The notes: generated by a model from the sequence alone, not told the origin. Positions 1-13,953 are shown, counted from the stretch's first letter. The stretch: 64,000 bases of DNA from Halichoerus grypus (GCF_964656455.1 NC_135718.1:51427008-51491007); one strand, 5' to 3'. Numbers and translations are program-made.

Positions 1-219
1 AATAAAATAAAATAAAATTTGAAGAGCTACAAAAAATGATCAGGGATACATATGTGGTTAAGCTATAAAGTATGGTAACAAAAATCATAAAATTCAAGAT
101 CATGGTTACCTTTGGGGTGGAGAGCAACATGGGATCGTGAGGAGCACACAGAGATTCAAAGATACTAATAATGTTCTGTTTCTTAAGATATATGGTAGGT
201 ACACATATTTTTTTATTTT

Positions 220-1450
220 AAAATAATGTTTTATTTGGAAGTAATTGTGGATTTACAGAAAAACTCCAAACATAATAGAGTTCCCATATACCAGTTTGCC
301 CTATGTTAAAATATTACCATGGTCCATTTGTCTAAACTGAGAAAACAACTTTGTTACATTACTATTAACTAAAGTCCAGACTTAATTTAGATTTCTCCAG
401 TTTTTACACTAATATCCCTTTTTTTTTTTGTTCTGGATCCAATCCAAGAAACCACTTTGTATTTAGCTGTCATGTCTCCTTAGCCTCCTCTTGTCAGTGA
501 CAAGTTTTCAGTCTCTCCTTGTTTTTTTATGACCTTGGCAGTTTTGAGGAATATTCTTTAGGTATTCTGTAGAATGTCCATGTGTTTGGAGATTGTCTGA
601 TGTTTTTCTCATGATCAGATTAGGGCTATGGGTTTGGGAAAAGAATATAAGAGACTCCATGTTCATGTTGCATTTTCCCTGCCCTAGCCCTAGAATCAGC
701 CATTTCTCCAAAGAACTCTAGATTCTTTTATTGGAGAATGGTATTTACAAACCCAGGTCAGGCTGTGAGGTATGTTTGTCACTATTGGGATATCACTGCT
801 TCTAAGCCTTCTCAGTAGACAGAACTAGGAAATATATGTCTGTATCTATCCATGTATAAACATGTATCTGTAATTATTTCTGCATTTATCCATTTATATA
901 TATTAAGCTAAACCTAAATTCATAAGATTTTCTCCAACTCTGATCCAGTACCACAGAGTTTTACTCTAGCTCTTCCCCTTGCTTCTCTTGTTTTAATTTC
1001 CCTCTCTGATGGTGAGAAGCCTGAATCACAACATTCATCATTTATTTAGGTATTTGTTCAACCCCACTATATATGCAAAAGCAGGTTCAGAATTATTAAC
1101 CCATACCCTTACAAGAAACAAATTTACCAACTAAAATACAGTGCTTCTGTAATGTTCTTTTGCCTTCAGTTTCACATTTTTCAGTCTAGACACCATTTTC
1201 CAAAGTTACTTAGGTCAGCTCCTTTTTTTCTCCCACCCCTTCAGTGAGGTAATGTCATATATTTGTAATAGAGGTAGAGTTATTTGTCACAGACTGCACG
1301 ACATCCTAGGATTCACAACATTTAAAAAAATTTTGCATATATTAAAGTTAACTCCTTGTGATGTACAGTTCTATGGGCTTAATAAATGCACAGAATCAAG
1401 TATCTATCCTATAGTACTATGCAGAACAGTTCTATAACCCTAAAAATGAA
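220..1450 (-). mobile_element. Old L1 (L1M-type) 3' region, antisense on plus
   Basis: The plus strand reads like the reverse complement of mammalian L1M 3' sequence: phrases such as TGTCATGTCTCCTTAGCCTC, GACCTTGGCAGTTTTGAGGA and the 'pause then ATTAGGGCTATGGGTTTGGGA' block are typical. The element is heavily mutated, with no coding potential. The exact subfamily and ends are uncertain. Confidence 0.65.
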
Positions 1451-3599
1451 CATGTGTGTCCTCTTTGTAGTCAACCATTTTCTTTACGTGTCTTCTGTAA
1501 TTTTAATATCTGCAATGATTAAATATCAGAGTGTAAAAGTTAAAATATCATGATTCTTCACAGAATAAAGCCTAACATTGTAAGGAGAGTCATTGCTTAA
1601 AAGTTACTAGCATTGAGAGCGTATAATCTTTCACTTTAAAGTTCTAGACTGGAGAAAAGTCACCTAAGTTCTTTAACTGGCTTTTCCATGGCATTACTGT
1701 AAAACATGTGAGACTATGAGCTCAATTTTGACATTGTTCATGGTTGAGAGTTGGGTTCTAGTCCCAAGCACCCATTTTCTACATTTATAAAATTTCTCCA
1801 AGGGAAGAATCCACAATCTTTGCTCACACATATGTTTAGGATTGAATTGTTAATGGCTTATTACAGAGCTATGAAAACACGAAACTATACTGGAATGACA
1901 ATAAACTAGAAAACTATCTTACAGGCTATTCAATGTTGCTATATCAATCACGCGATTATTTCATCTTAGTAGATATGCTCTGATAGCTGCCCAGTATCAC
2001 AGATCTAAAGCATTCAATTTCAGGAGGGTAGTTCCTAATACAGATAATATAAGAACAATTAAAATCTTCAGGCTGCTTATTTGTACTCTCTCCATTAAAA
2101 ACAAAACAAAACATGAGGTAGGAAAGTTTCCATTTTACTTACACTTAAATAGTGTTGGTAAGTCTGTACAGATTTCACGTACAATTTTAGAATCATGTCC
2201 CCAAAGGCAGTGTCATCTGGTAAGGTGGTTAACTGTATCGGTCTAAGCAGTACAATCTACTTGCTGGCAGTAACATCAGTTAAAGACTTTAAGTTTAGCT
2301 TTCTCCCCCTGGTGGTAGTGTCTGTGTTGATAACATTTAAAAAATATTTGTATAGTATCTTAATGTTTATGGCTGCTACAGTCAATCATAGGTAGGCAAT
2401 TTGGGGATAGAAGTAGATTTAAATGAAATCGAAGCAGATATCAAAACACTTCTGAAGGAAGCACTTGTCTCCTATAGTTCCTCTTTTTTTCCAAATTGCA
2501 ATTACAACCATTACATCATTGTAAATTACATGCTGGGGTTATCTCAGTAGGTAACTGCCAAATGTAAAACTTACAGAAGGTCTTCAATGTAATAATGATG
2601 TTTTATCATTTTAATTACAAACTCTTTAAAAAACTCCCTAAAGTGTACCAATTGGGGTGGTCTAAATTAACACTATCTTAGTCGCCCAAGGGTAGTAAAA
2701 ATAGATTGAACTACCAAATTTCATCATACTTATAGCAGCTGTCTTCCTGCCTCTAGGAAGCTAAGTATTTAACAAAGCAGACAGCTTGGCATTGGCATCT
2801 GATTAGCAGTGTGTGTATTGTCAGATAGAATGTGCTTGGCTCTTTTGTTCCAGGGTTTGATTAGAAATCTGGAGAACAGTGGCATCATGTAACTTTATTC
2901 TTAAGGCTTCCGAAAGGTAAATAAACTGTGATGCTTCCTCTGGTATTGTACAAGAAAACTAATCAATGCTTTTCTGGTAATATGCTTTATCAAATCCCAG
3001 AAAATTTACATAAAAGAATTACTTTTTTAAACACATCACAGACTGAAATAGGCAGATCTTAATATCATTTAAAATATTTTATATAAAAAATATTTTTATA
3101 ATTGAGGGCTTTGAGTCGCATTGAGTCCCGTAATTAAAATACTGTTGGTGGGGAGGAAATGATCATTTTAGAGCACACAAATAGAAGATTCTATTCCTAA
3201 AATTATCATCTAAATGGAGACTCAGAAAAAATTTTTAAAACGCCTATGAACATCTTATTGGAAAAATAACAACCTTGTAAGAATAGTATTGTTCTGATGC
3301 AGGTGCCCAAACATTAAACTATGAAACGGTGACTCTCATTACCTTCTCCCCACAAATTTCTTTGAAAATTTATTACAAATGATTGTGCTTATTGGCAAAG
3401 TTCAAAATCAGTAGAGCCCATGCAAACAATCTACTTCAATGAGAAGTACATTCTTTTACTCTATCAAATCCATCGGAGGTAATCAGACTGGATGTTTTAT
3501 TCAACAGGGCTGAAGAAAATTGTTCTACAATAGGTTAATTCAAAATGGCAGCATAGAAAATGCATCTGTCAGTGGGGATCAAATTACAGGGCAAGCTCC

Positions 3600-4060
3600 T
3601 CTCAATGCTTAGAAAAACAAGTCTGCAGTTCTACAGATTATGTGCCTGTGTGTGTTTAAAGGGGTGGGAAAGGAGCTAAATATCTGAGCTAACCTCCAAT
3701 TAAAGTCAATCATAAAAACAGCCAATTTAATGAGTGCGGATTTCTTTGGGTAATTATAACACCAACCACTTTTTTCTCTTTTAAATCTGTAATTCTGCCT
3801 TCTTGTTATTGCTTGCTTTGTCATTAATCGCCTCAGGACCTTGATTTCCTAGCAACAGACTGCCACCAAACATTTGGCTCCTGTTCAACATTTTCTTTGT
3901 GAAAAATGGCACTGCTGTTGCCGCCTGGGCTGCTGCAGCTAGACTGGCTGTGTAAGTGCTCTAATAATGTATTCCACTGGAAAAAAAAAAAAATCACATG
4001 ATATGGGGTGCAATGACTGAGCTCAGTTAATTACTGAGCTGGGAAGTTTATCTACAATCT
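3600..4060. promoter_or_regulatory. Possible conserved noncoding element
   Basis: This repeat-free block carries clustered homeodomain-like cores (GGTAATTATAA at about 3749, CATTAATCG at about 3822, GTTAATTACTGAG at about 4027). It also has an X-box-like half site CCTAGCAACAG at 3848-3858 and a locally GC-rich GCCGCCTGGGCTGCTGCAG. This composition is unlike the surrounding intron. Function is inference; only cross-species alignment would tell. Confidence 0.3.
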
Positions 4061-5328
4061 AAAAGCTGTGTTGTGGGGAAGGGGGATAGAAGGATTAAAA
4101 AGGTGCTCCTTCCATTATCAATAATTTACAGGTGAGAATTTATAAAGAAATATTTTATTCTTGAGTTGACAGGCTTCTGTTTAAGTTTATTTAGAAAAGG
4201 GTACAAAAGGCCAGTGTCTCTTAAATGTTGCTTGATAAATTCTTACTCTATAAAATAGCCCCAAACACACAAAAGAATCACAGAACAACTTGCTGCAATT
4301 TTAAAAAGCAAATTAACCTATGTATCTGTCAGCTGTTTCTTTTCTACTTAAGGCAAAAATCATGTGTATATGTAAATATGCTATGCAATGGCAGAATGAG
4401 GTTTGCATTCACAATATGAACACTAGACACAATGAAAATAGAATAATTCAAAATATTGTTTTTATATACTGTATACTTAAATAACTATTTTATAATCCAT
4501 GATAGCAGAAAAAAGATGTTTATCATTATTTTTGAAATGAGTCAACTGAGCTTGAAGGAAGTCATAATTGGAAACCTAATGATAAGGTAGATATTTTACC
4601 ATTTTTTACTTGGTAGGTTTATTAAGATTTTTTATGCCTTAGAAATACTACCAACCCCAGTAATAATAGTTATGGAAATTAACATGGCATTGTCAGATAT
4701 GGTTCGCTGATACCTTGCTTTAGTTTTCAGAAATATGGCTATATAAGAATGGCATGTTTCAGGATTGCTGTCAGGATATGATAATTTAATATACCCAAGA
4801 GTACACTAAGTATTATGGAAGCATCTGTGAAACTAATAAGTCAGTGGACATTCCGATTCTTAGCAATGTCTACATCCTTTATAAAAAACTTCCCACAAAG
4901 TACAGTCCCAATTCAGCTCATTTGAGGAAGAGAAAAATGCTACAGGTCTACCTGAAAATATCACAACAAACACCATGACAGACTGAAATAAAAATGACAT
5001 TCGGGAATATTTATAAAAGAGCAACAGCACTAAAAGGCCGTTGGTTAATTAAGGTAGTTAAAATAAACATATATTTTTAGGAGAGAGCAAATGAAGATAT
5101 TTGAATGATGTTAGAGAATTCTGTATATCACTGGCCTGAAACCACATCATCTCACCACTGAGTCTGACTCCCCACTTTAATATATTTTTACAAAAATCAA
5201 TTCTTAATTGATATAGGAAAGAAAATACATATTCACAATCAGAAAAGTTTTAGAAATTCAGAATGGACATTTTAAAATATGGAACTGTAATGGAATATGT
5301 ATCACTTTAATTCACTATTTCGTACGAC

Positions 5329-5467
5329 AGAGGTTCTTGACCTGGGCTCCAAGAATTAGCAAAAAGTCTTTTGAAATCTATAAACTTCCAAAAATTAAAT
5401 GAAAAATTTCTGAGTAAATAAATTTTTCTGAGAGGGTTCAAAACTAAGAAAAGATTAAAAACCACTA
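5329..5467. mobile_element. Possible nonautonomous hAT (Charlie-like) fragment
   Basis: It begins CAGAGGTTCTTGACCTGG and ends with TTAAAAACCACTAC, a near-inverted pair like the CAGGGGTTCTCAA...ACCACTG ends of MER5/Charlie families. The length is about 140 bp and the family was not assigned. Confidence 0.45.
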
Positions 5468-6558
5468 CTCTAAAACTATCAATCTACCTGAGAAATGCTA
5501 GCTATATTCCCAAGTAAAATAATATTTTAAAGATTCAATTTAGTTTATTATAGCTGTCAAATTAAATAAATGTTAACCTTACAAGAAGCTATGTAAGTGT
5601 AAAAATATTTTTGAGGAATGAATAATGAAATACATGGCGCTCTTTTACTTTATTACATGTGTATCTTTTTGGAAAAGTTGAACTAAGAAGGTTTTGGTGG
5701 GTTATTGTACATTTTATATTTTATTTGATTGTGACTGTTTCTGTCATATCCCCTAAATTTAACAATACTATAATAATATGATATGGTCTTAAGTTCTTTA
5801 TAGAATGAAGAAAGAAATATTTTGAAAAAGGAATATACAAAATGACTAAAAAAATTGATGCCAGAAATCTGTAATAGAGGACAAGAGGAACGTAATTTGG
5901 AAAAGCAGCAATCTTTCATTACATCTTCCAACTATGTAGGATTTGCTAACATCACGACAATGTCAGAATAAAAGATAGTAGGAATATGTCCTAGAGGTCT
6001 AGACGGTTCCCTCTAGCTTCCAGAAGCTATTTCTAAGGGGGTAGAGAGAAAACACATGATGGACACAAGAGGTTAGAGTCAAATGAGCTATACTAAACAG
6101 CTTAGAAACCTGTGTTGGTCTGAAATCGGGTAACAGCAAATATGAATTTATATATGAACTTGCCTTCCTGAGTTAAGTATTAGAAGGAAGAAAATGTTTT
6201 TTTATTTTTTCATTCCACTTTACCAAATATAATTTTTTAAAAAAAACTTCATCTACTGTATGTCATCCATCCAAATAAAAAATTCATTGACATTTTAAAG
6301 AACTGACCCCCAAACATTGTTATATTATATATCTAGAACAAATAAAAGAACAAAAGCTTGAAAGACTCTTTTAAAGTGCCTGCAAGAGAGAAACAGGTAG
6401 CAGTAAGAAATCAAAATAGACATATTCCAATTTCTATTACATATGTCAAAGAACAAAGATATAAATTCATTATTTATCTAATTAGGAACAATTATATCAT
6501 TTGTAGCCATAACACCTGAATATCACTGAAATTATTATGAGAGATGTAGATATAAGAC

Positions 6559-6755
6559 TGAATCCAGGGGCCACTGGGAATAACTGCTAATGGGTACAAA
6601 GTTTCTTTCCATAGTGATGTGAATGTTCTAAAATTAGATTATGGTGATGGTTACAGAACCTTGTACATATTCTAACAATCACCCAATTGTACACTTTAAA
6701 CAGGTGAACTTTATGGTATATAAATATCTCAGTAAAGCTATTATAAAAAGATTAA
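6559..6755 (+). mobile_element. Old L1M 3' end fragment
   Basis: The sequence has the usual L1 3'-UTR wording: AATGGGTACAAAGTTTC, GGTGATGGTTACAGAAC, AATTGTACACTTTAAA and then TATAAATATCTCAGTAAAG. It is diverged and has no 5' part. Confidence 0.65.
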
Positions 6756-6862
6756 AGCCAATTTTATTTATCTAGGATAGACAACAGAACACATGGGTTA
6801 CGTTATTTAAGATATAAAGCCTCTGTAATGTGTACAGAAAAATATGTTGAAAAACAGACTTA

Positions 6863-7072
6863 GGGGCGCCTGGGTGGCTCAGTCGTTAAGCGTCTGCCTT
6901 CGGCTCAGGTCATGATCCCAGGGTCCTGGGATCGAGCCCCGCATCGGGCTCCCTGCTCGGCGGGAAGCCTGCTTCTCCCTCTCCCACTCCCCCTGCTTGT
7001 GTTCCCTCTCTCGCTGTGTCTCTCTCTGTCAAATAAATAAATAAAATCTTAAAAAAAAAAAAAAAAAGAAAA
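6863..7072 (+). mobile_element. SINEC (Can-SINE), full length, young
   Basis: It has a GGGGCGCCTGGGTGGCTCAG head, TC-rich middle, AAATAAATAAATAAAATCTT and a poly-A tail. Perfect 14-bp TSDs GAAAAACAGACTTA lie at 6849-6862 and 7073-7086. The perfect TSD marks a recent insertion. Confidence 0.97.
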
Positions 7073-7086
7073 GAAAAACAGACTTA

Positions 7087-10000
7087 TACATACAGATACT
7101 AGACTATTTATGTCCAGCTTACATACAATTTCAAAGATAGGACAACATATAAAAATGTACACTGCCATCGTAATGTTTATAAATTTTCCCTCTCTTAATC
7201 ATGTTTATTAAAGAGATTTAGTAAACATTTCATCTTCTTAGTCAATTGCTGACTGGTCTGAAATACATAAATAAAGTACATGGATGTGGAAACATTTCAG
7301 TAGATGGTTTGTTAATTCATTTGGGGCTCTGTATAAGGGTCTACTGTCTTAACAACTAAGTGCTATACACATGTTTATTTTCTTACCATTCTAAGGCAAT
7401 TAGCACATAGTGTGGTTTCTAACCTCATATAAAATTCCAGGGCTTCATTATAATGCCACAAGTCCAAAACACAAGTATTTCCAATCTTTATCTTTAGAGC
7501 TCAAAACTTCTTTGACCAATACTATCTTAATTCTACAAAGTGAAAAGATTATTATATTTAACTAAAAATAATCTTACTTTGATATTCCCTCCCCTTGTTA
7601 GAGTTTTACATTTGATAACTTGACTAAATAAGACTTAACGAAAATTATAGGAATATAGGAGTAAATTGCACGACTTGGAGGAAATACTTATCCACAAAAA
7701 TCACAAAGTATTAGCCTTAAAAAGTGATAATGTTATTAGCATTTAATGTGCCCCCCCCAAAAAATCTAGAGAAATTGGAAATGAATACAAATAGGATTTC
7801 TATAATCGTACTATCATTTGAAAAATTTTCTAGCAAGAATCAAAGACTGTTGCTATCAAGGAAGAAGTAAAAACGTTAATCATTTGTGCAGCTCCCTGAA
7901 CATCAATACACATATGGAAAATTCTTTAAAGTTAAAAATTGAACTCAAACGTTAATGCTTAAGAAGCAATATAATTAATAGTCTTTTTCTTGTATCTCTC
8001 TATATTATATCTGAGCTAAAGAAAAATGTCTTTACCACATAGTTTTGGACTTTACTTGAAAGTATACCAAATTGGCACATAAAGTTTTAAACCACTGTAT
8101 GACAAAGATTTGGGTATACTAAGTGTCAGGAATTATACACAAACACGAAATGCTCAACAGAGGGAAAAAAAACCCTCCACATATTTCTTCTCTCTCTCTT
8201 TTTTTGAGCTTATAATATTTAAGGTCACCTGCAAGGGTATTTTCAAATAAAGACTTAGCAATTCATAGTTACCCCTAATGAAGTTAATGAAGCATTGCAG
8301 AATAGGATAGTCAAAAACTTGAGCAAAACATACAGGAACAAATCCAAATGATGATCACTGATTTGACCAATATAATGAGAGTTCTAATACATAAGAGTTG
8401 AAAACTGCATTTAGAACACAGATAAAATGAAAAGTCAGTGGTAGTTCAACCATCCTAACTCCTTAAGCAATAATCTCAGAAGAATACTATAAAGATTAAT
8501 AAATTCCAAGTGTTTTGAATTCTATCTAAATGTTTCATAAAGAATTGTGACACCATTAAATCAGATGTCATTTACAAAAAAGCTTAAATTTTTAAAAAAT
8601 TCCATTAGTTACTCTGCCAAAGTATATTCATTTTAAAAGTACACCTTTCAAAAGATAATATTACAAAGCCTTTTTCCATGGTCTACTATCATTTAATACA
8701 ATGAGTTTAAGTAACGTCCACAAGTCAGTAAAACTTTCTTATCTTCAAACTGTCCAGATTTTGAGCAGGAGTTATAAATCTCAAACATACATATTAAAGT
8801 AATAGTTATGTTTCATTTTTTTTACATTACTCCAGTTTCTATTAGGTTACCATTATAAGACAAATTCACTCACTTTCACTAGAACCTTTTTCAAATCTGT
8901 TCACAACAGAGCTAAGAATATCAGATGATACATACTGAATTTTGAGCATAATCAAAACAAACTTTAAAATTCCTAGCCAAGTTTTACTTGCAAGCATATC
9001 TTCTGGTAAATATTATCAAAAGATAACCAAATCCTAAAAAAATAGTAATTACATATTTTATTATACATTCATTCTAATTAGTCAACCAATATTCATAGAA
9101 AACATTGCTAAAAGAAAATTTTCAAATATATGATCTCTTAGACTATATTCCTTACAACTTATCACAACACCTCATTTTAAGGATGTTAGTTATTGCTTTC
9201 AAGCAAATGGCAAAGGTATTTAAGTGTAACTAAGTCTAAATAACAGTTTTACTAAGATAAATTATTACTCAAGGCATCATTAAAAATTTTAGTAGAAAAC
9301 CCAACCAGGCCAAACAAAATGAGAGATGTAAAACCCAAACAGTGATTATTACTTGTCCTTTATATACAAATACTCCTATTTCTTTCAAAATATGAACTCT
9401 ATTCTATTCTTCCAAGGTTGTACACTTCTCCAAACCATGTGTCTTCTACTCATCTCTAATCATACATTCTTTTATTCCAGAAGCAAACTTTAGTAACACT
9501 TTCTTGCACACCCTATCTCACAAAAGCCATATTCCTCAAAATGGTAGGATTCTAGGCTGAAAAGAGGTAAGTGTTAAGACAGAGTTATAAAATAAATATA
9601 CAGAGGGGAAAAAGAGATCTGTAATCAGCCATGGGAACTGGAAAGAAGAAAATAAACATAGTTGCCAAAAGAAAATTCCAATTCCAAGTACCATATTCGC
9701 AGACAATGACTGACAAACTATGATTCTCTATTCTTTCATTTAAAGGGCTTAATTTTCAATCAGTAAAGAAGGGCACACATCTAGTTAAGTTTATGAAGAA
9801 TAAGTCACAAGGTACTGAAAGCTTTTCATAAACCTATTTCTTAAATATCTGTTAAACTCTCCCCATGATAAGTCTAAACTTGCAAGCTGATTAGTATTTG
9901 AAACTTGGAACCTTTCCTCAAAAAAATGTTATTAGAAATAATGCATAGATTTCTATGCAAAATCTCACTGTATTTACAATGTAGTCTAAAACACTATAAA

Positions 10001-10193
10001 GGGGTGATTAAAAATATTAGAAAAAATTACTATAACATTAGTAATTATACACAGATGAATAGCTATATATTTATTAAGCTGAGAATTTTAAAAATTATTT
10101 TTAATTGATAAAATGGTAACTAAAGAATTTTTACAGAATCTAGAATAATAGTTTGGGGAACTCATGAGGCTGAATCAACCTCAAAACCAATTT
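7087..10193. other. AT-rich ADK intron, nothing recognised
   Basis: There is no gene, exon or clear repeat. A short C8 run occurs near 7751-7758 and a CT run near 8188. Confidence 0.5.
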
Positions 10194-10206
10194 AAAACAC
10201 ATTTCT

Positions 10207-10406
10207 TGGGGCGCCTGGGTGGCTCAGTTGTTAAGCGTCTGCCTTCGGCTCAGGTCATGATCCCAAGGTCCTGGGATCGAGCCCCGCGTCGGGCTCCCTG
10301 CTCAGCGGGAAGCCTGCTTCTCCTTCTCCCACTCCCCCTGCTTGTGTTCCCTCTCTCGCTGTGTCTCTGTCAAATAAATAAAATCTTTTTAAAAAATAAA
10401 TAAATA
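10207..10406 (+). mobile_element. SINEC, upstream of a nested tandem pair
   Basis: Typical head and TC-rich body, ending AAATAAATAAAATC plus an A-rich tail. Flanks AAAACACATTTCT (10194-10206) and AAAACTCATTTCT (10407-10419) are the TSD with one difference. It was inserted into the left flank of the older SINE that follows. Confidence 0.95.
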
Positions 10407-10419
10407 AAAACTCATTTCT

Positions 10420-10552
10420 CAGGGCGCCTGGGTGGCAACTAACTCTTGATTTTGGCTCAGGTCATGATCTCAGGGTCGTGAGATCGAGCCCCATGCAGAG
10501 TTCTCTCTCTCTCTCTCTCTCTCTCCCTTTGCTCCCACTCCCCCAAAATGAT
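10420..10552 (+). mobile_element. SINEC, older and internally deleted
   Basis: The head AGGGCGCCTGGGTGGC is followed by ACTCTTGATTTTGGCTCAGG; part of the usual head is missing between them. A (CT)n stretch lies at about 10502-10526 and there is no A-tail. A third copy of the target sequence (AAAACTCATCTC) follows at 10553-10564. Confidence 0.9.
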
Positions 10553-10879
10553 AAAACTCATCTCATCAAAACTTGAAATTTTTGCTGTTACTTGATTATT
10601 CCCTCTAACACATTTATGAGTGATGGTTTTTGTCATTCTAGCTTTCAAATAGTTCAAGGAAGGAAAAATAAAATTTGGGGACAGGAAAAGAAAAAAAATA
10701 ATGAGGTTAACTGAGAACTAAACCTGCATTTTGAAATAAATACCATGTTCCATGAAAGTCAGTATAGAACAACAGACACAGAGATAAATCATGGCTAAGT
10801 CATTAACAAGGTCAAATTCAAATTCAAAAACAAAATCAGTTAGGCGATCTTGCAGAAAAAGAGAATCATCTAAGGTAAA

Positions 10880-11990
10880 AGGAAAATCAAACTGGGGATT
10901 TCAGCTTCCAACCAAGATGGAGTAATGGGGAATGGATTTACGCTTAAACAATTTAAACTTAAACAATTATAAAAATGGAAAAAAAAAAACCATATGAAAC
11001 AATCTTCAGACACTGAATAATAATCCAACAAGGAACAGTATCAGGTGAATCCTACAATTGCTCAAACTTACTCCCTGAGTAAGTAAGCTGCATTTCAGAC
11101 AGCAAGAGTCTTAAGTAGAGTCATTTGTCTCCACTTGGGGAGGCTACAGTGGCCAGCACATGCAAGGGCAGATACTGGACAAGACAGAAGTGACAGAAGG
11201 AAGAGATTTGAAATGAAAACTTGAAATCTGTAGGGGTTTCCCACTGAGTCTTCAGCACATGTGCATAAGTAAACAACCCAATGCCAAGAACCAGAAAAAA
11301 AAAACAAAAAACAAAACACGTGGAATAAAATTTGTAGACAAGGATATTAAAACAGCTGTTACAACTACACTACCTAAGTTAAAAACGAGAGATGGCAACG
11401 TGAGTATGTAAAGTAGTCATGGCAAGAGTGAAGAAGGCCCAAATCAAATTACCAGGGATGAAAACTATCATGTCTGAGATAAAATATACACTCTGGTTGG
11501 GATTCATGGCAGATTAGACATTGTAACAGAAATTATTAAGTCTAAGCCACAGCAACAGTAATTGTGCAAAAATGAAGAAAAGAGAGAGAAAAAAATGAAA
11601 AAGGCATACTAAGGTAAGGGACAATCCAAGTGGCTTAATAATAACTGGACTTTCCAAGAGGGGGTGGGGGTGGGGAGAGAAAATGTTTACAGAAAAATTT
11701 CCAAACTGAACAAACCATATTCACAAGAAATACAAAGAAAACGATACCAAGGCATATCATAATAAAAATGCTTAAAACCAGTGATAGAAAATCTTAAAAG
11801 AGAAAAAGAGATAGATATGGAGAAACAATAAGGATGACTTCCTTTCTAAAAACAATGCAAGGCAGAAGACAGTGGAGAAACAGGGACTGTATATATCCTT
11901 CAACATGAAACAAAAACAGAAACAAACATTATGCATACAGCAATGGTTTCTAAAAGTATGGACATCAAGGATGAAAAATAGTGATCTTTG
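10880..11990 (+). mobile_element. L1M/HAL1-like 5' and ORF1-like segment, first copy
   Basis: The wording is of old mammalian L1/HAL1: CAACCAAGATGGAGTAAT, ATTAAAACAGCTGTTAC, GATTCATGGCAGATTAGACA, TTTCCAAACTGAACAAACC, AAACAATGCAAGGCAGAAGA. It is strongly decayed with many stops. A second copy of the same part of the element follows from 12000. Confidence 0.65.
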
Positions 11991-12418
11991 AGAGATGGGA
12001 AACCATCTAGGTGAGCCCTAACACTGAATCAGCATACTGCCTTGTGAGAGGTCCCAGGCTACAGCACCAGACGCTGAAATGGGAAGGACAGAGCCCAGGG
12101 AGTCAGGGAGACAGAGCTGAGGGTGGGAAGAAGCAGTTAGAGTGCAGAGGCTAGAACAGCAGAGAAGAGAAAATGTTAAAGAAGAACACTGGAAATCTGC
12201 AGATTCCTCTTGAACATTCATCAGATCGGAACCTAGGAACAAGCCATCCAAAAGAATGAGAGGGAAAAGGATTAGAGGAAACAGTACCCGGGGCACACAT
12301 AATTCTGGGAATAGTGTCTGTTGCCACCATCTAGAGCAGAAGAACTCATTATTAATGGGGCATTGAACAGAGCACAGGGAAGTCTTGCTTCAGTAGCAGG
12401 GAACATGTAGCTTTAGAC

Positions 12419-12629
12419 CAGGGTTTCTTAACCTTGGCTCTACTGATATTTAGAACTGGATAATCCTTTATTGTGCAGTGCTGTCTCATGCACTATAGGA
12501 TGCTTAGCAACATTCCTGTCCTATATTTACTAGTATCAACACTCACTCATCTCACCACTATAATAAATATCTCCAGATTTTGCCAAATGTCCCTAAAGGA
12601 GAAAATTGTCCCTGGTTAAGAAACCACTG
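12419..12629 (-). mobile_element. MER5A (nonautonomous hAT-Charlie DNA transposon)
   Basis: The plus strand is the reverse complement of MER5A: it starts CAGGGTTTCTTAACCTTGGC, contains TTGCCAAATGTCCCTAAAGG and ends GGTTAAGAAACCACTG. It is about 211 bp, close to full length, and sits inside the L1M. Confidence 0.88.
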
Positions 12630-13953
12630 CCATTAAATGAATACCACTCTGGACTCACCTAACAAGGCATAAAAGCAAGATCAAAATACATCAGACTTGC
12701 CCCAAGTAACATAACTGCATCCCAGAATAAACCTCCAGAAGATTTATCAATGATAGCTAATGATTACTATACCTACAAAGAGAAAGGAAAACACAATCCT
12801 TAATAATAAGGAGGATAACTAATCCTTAAAACTACCTGAGAATCGACACAGGTGTAAAGACTAACAGAGAAAGACATCAAAATAGCTCTTTTAACTGTAT
12901 CTTATGTGTCTAAAGTTAAGTAGAGACAAATCAATCTTATGCATATGAAAAAACAAATGAAATGAAGAATACTCTGAATGGGATTAATGACAGTTCAGAT
13001 ATTACAGGAGAAAATATTAGTGAACTAGAAGGCATAGCAAAAGAAACTATCCAAAGTGAAACATAGAGCAAAAAAAAAAAGAGTCCATAAAAAGGAAAAG
13101 GGTGGTATTACTGAGCCAGGAGACAACTTCATGGGTAATTTGAGACCCAAAGGTGGGGGGCATCTGGGCAGAAGATATATTTAAAATAATGGCTGAAAAC
13201 ATTCCAAACATAATAAAAATTATAAATCCACAGCTGTAAGAAGTTAAACCCCACGTATAAGAAAGATGAAAAAGAATACACTGAGGTACAATATAATCAG
13301 ACTGATCAAAACCAGTGATAAATAAAAAATCTTAACAGCAGCCAGGGTTGGGGGTATGTGAAATGTTACATTCAAAGGAACAAAGGTATGGATGTCAGAT
13401 TTCTCATCGAAACCAATTCAAATGAGAAGACAGTAAAGCAACATTTTTCAAGTACTGAAAGAACAAAAAAAAACTGTCAACCTAGAACTGGCAAAAATCT
13501 CTTTTAAAAATAAAGGTGAAATAAAGAAGTTTTCAAACATACAAAAGCTGAAAACATTCATCACCAACAGACCCAAATATATGAAATGCTAAAAATGTTC
13601 TTCAGGCAGAAGGAAAATGATACCAGATGGAAATCTAATTCTAAGCAAAGGAATGCAGAGAACTGGAAGTGGTAATTAAATGGGTAAATATGTTTTTTAA
13701 TTGTTGAAATCTCTTTAAAAGATATTTGACAATTTAAACAAAAATAATGCATTATAGTGTTTATAACATGAGTAAAAGTAAAATTTGTTGTATGGTATGT
13801 CAATTATATATTCATAAACCTGTTTAAAAAACAATTAAAAATTTTAGAAGGAAAATGTGACAATGATAGCATAAAGGCTTGGAGAGGTGAAACTGAAGTG
13901 TGCTATTGTAAGATTATTATACTATATGTGGCAGTTTATATTATTATGTAAAG

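Larger units (their letters stand above)
1451..6558. other. Mostly unique AT-rich ADK intron
   Basis: No gene or clear repeat covers most of this stretch. It includes a possible hAT fragment at 5329-5467 and a region at 3600-4060 that looks less decayed (several TAATTA-type sites and a GC-rich CTGCTGCAGCTAG segment). Confidence 0.5.

Noticed and set aside
3071..3100. AT-only near-palindrome (AAAATATTTTATATAAAAAATATTTT) as origin or site
   Set aside because: Expected by composition in such AT-rich DNA; no other supporting signal.
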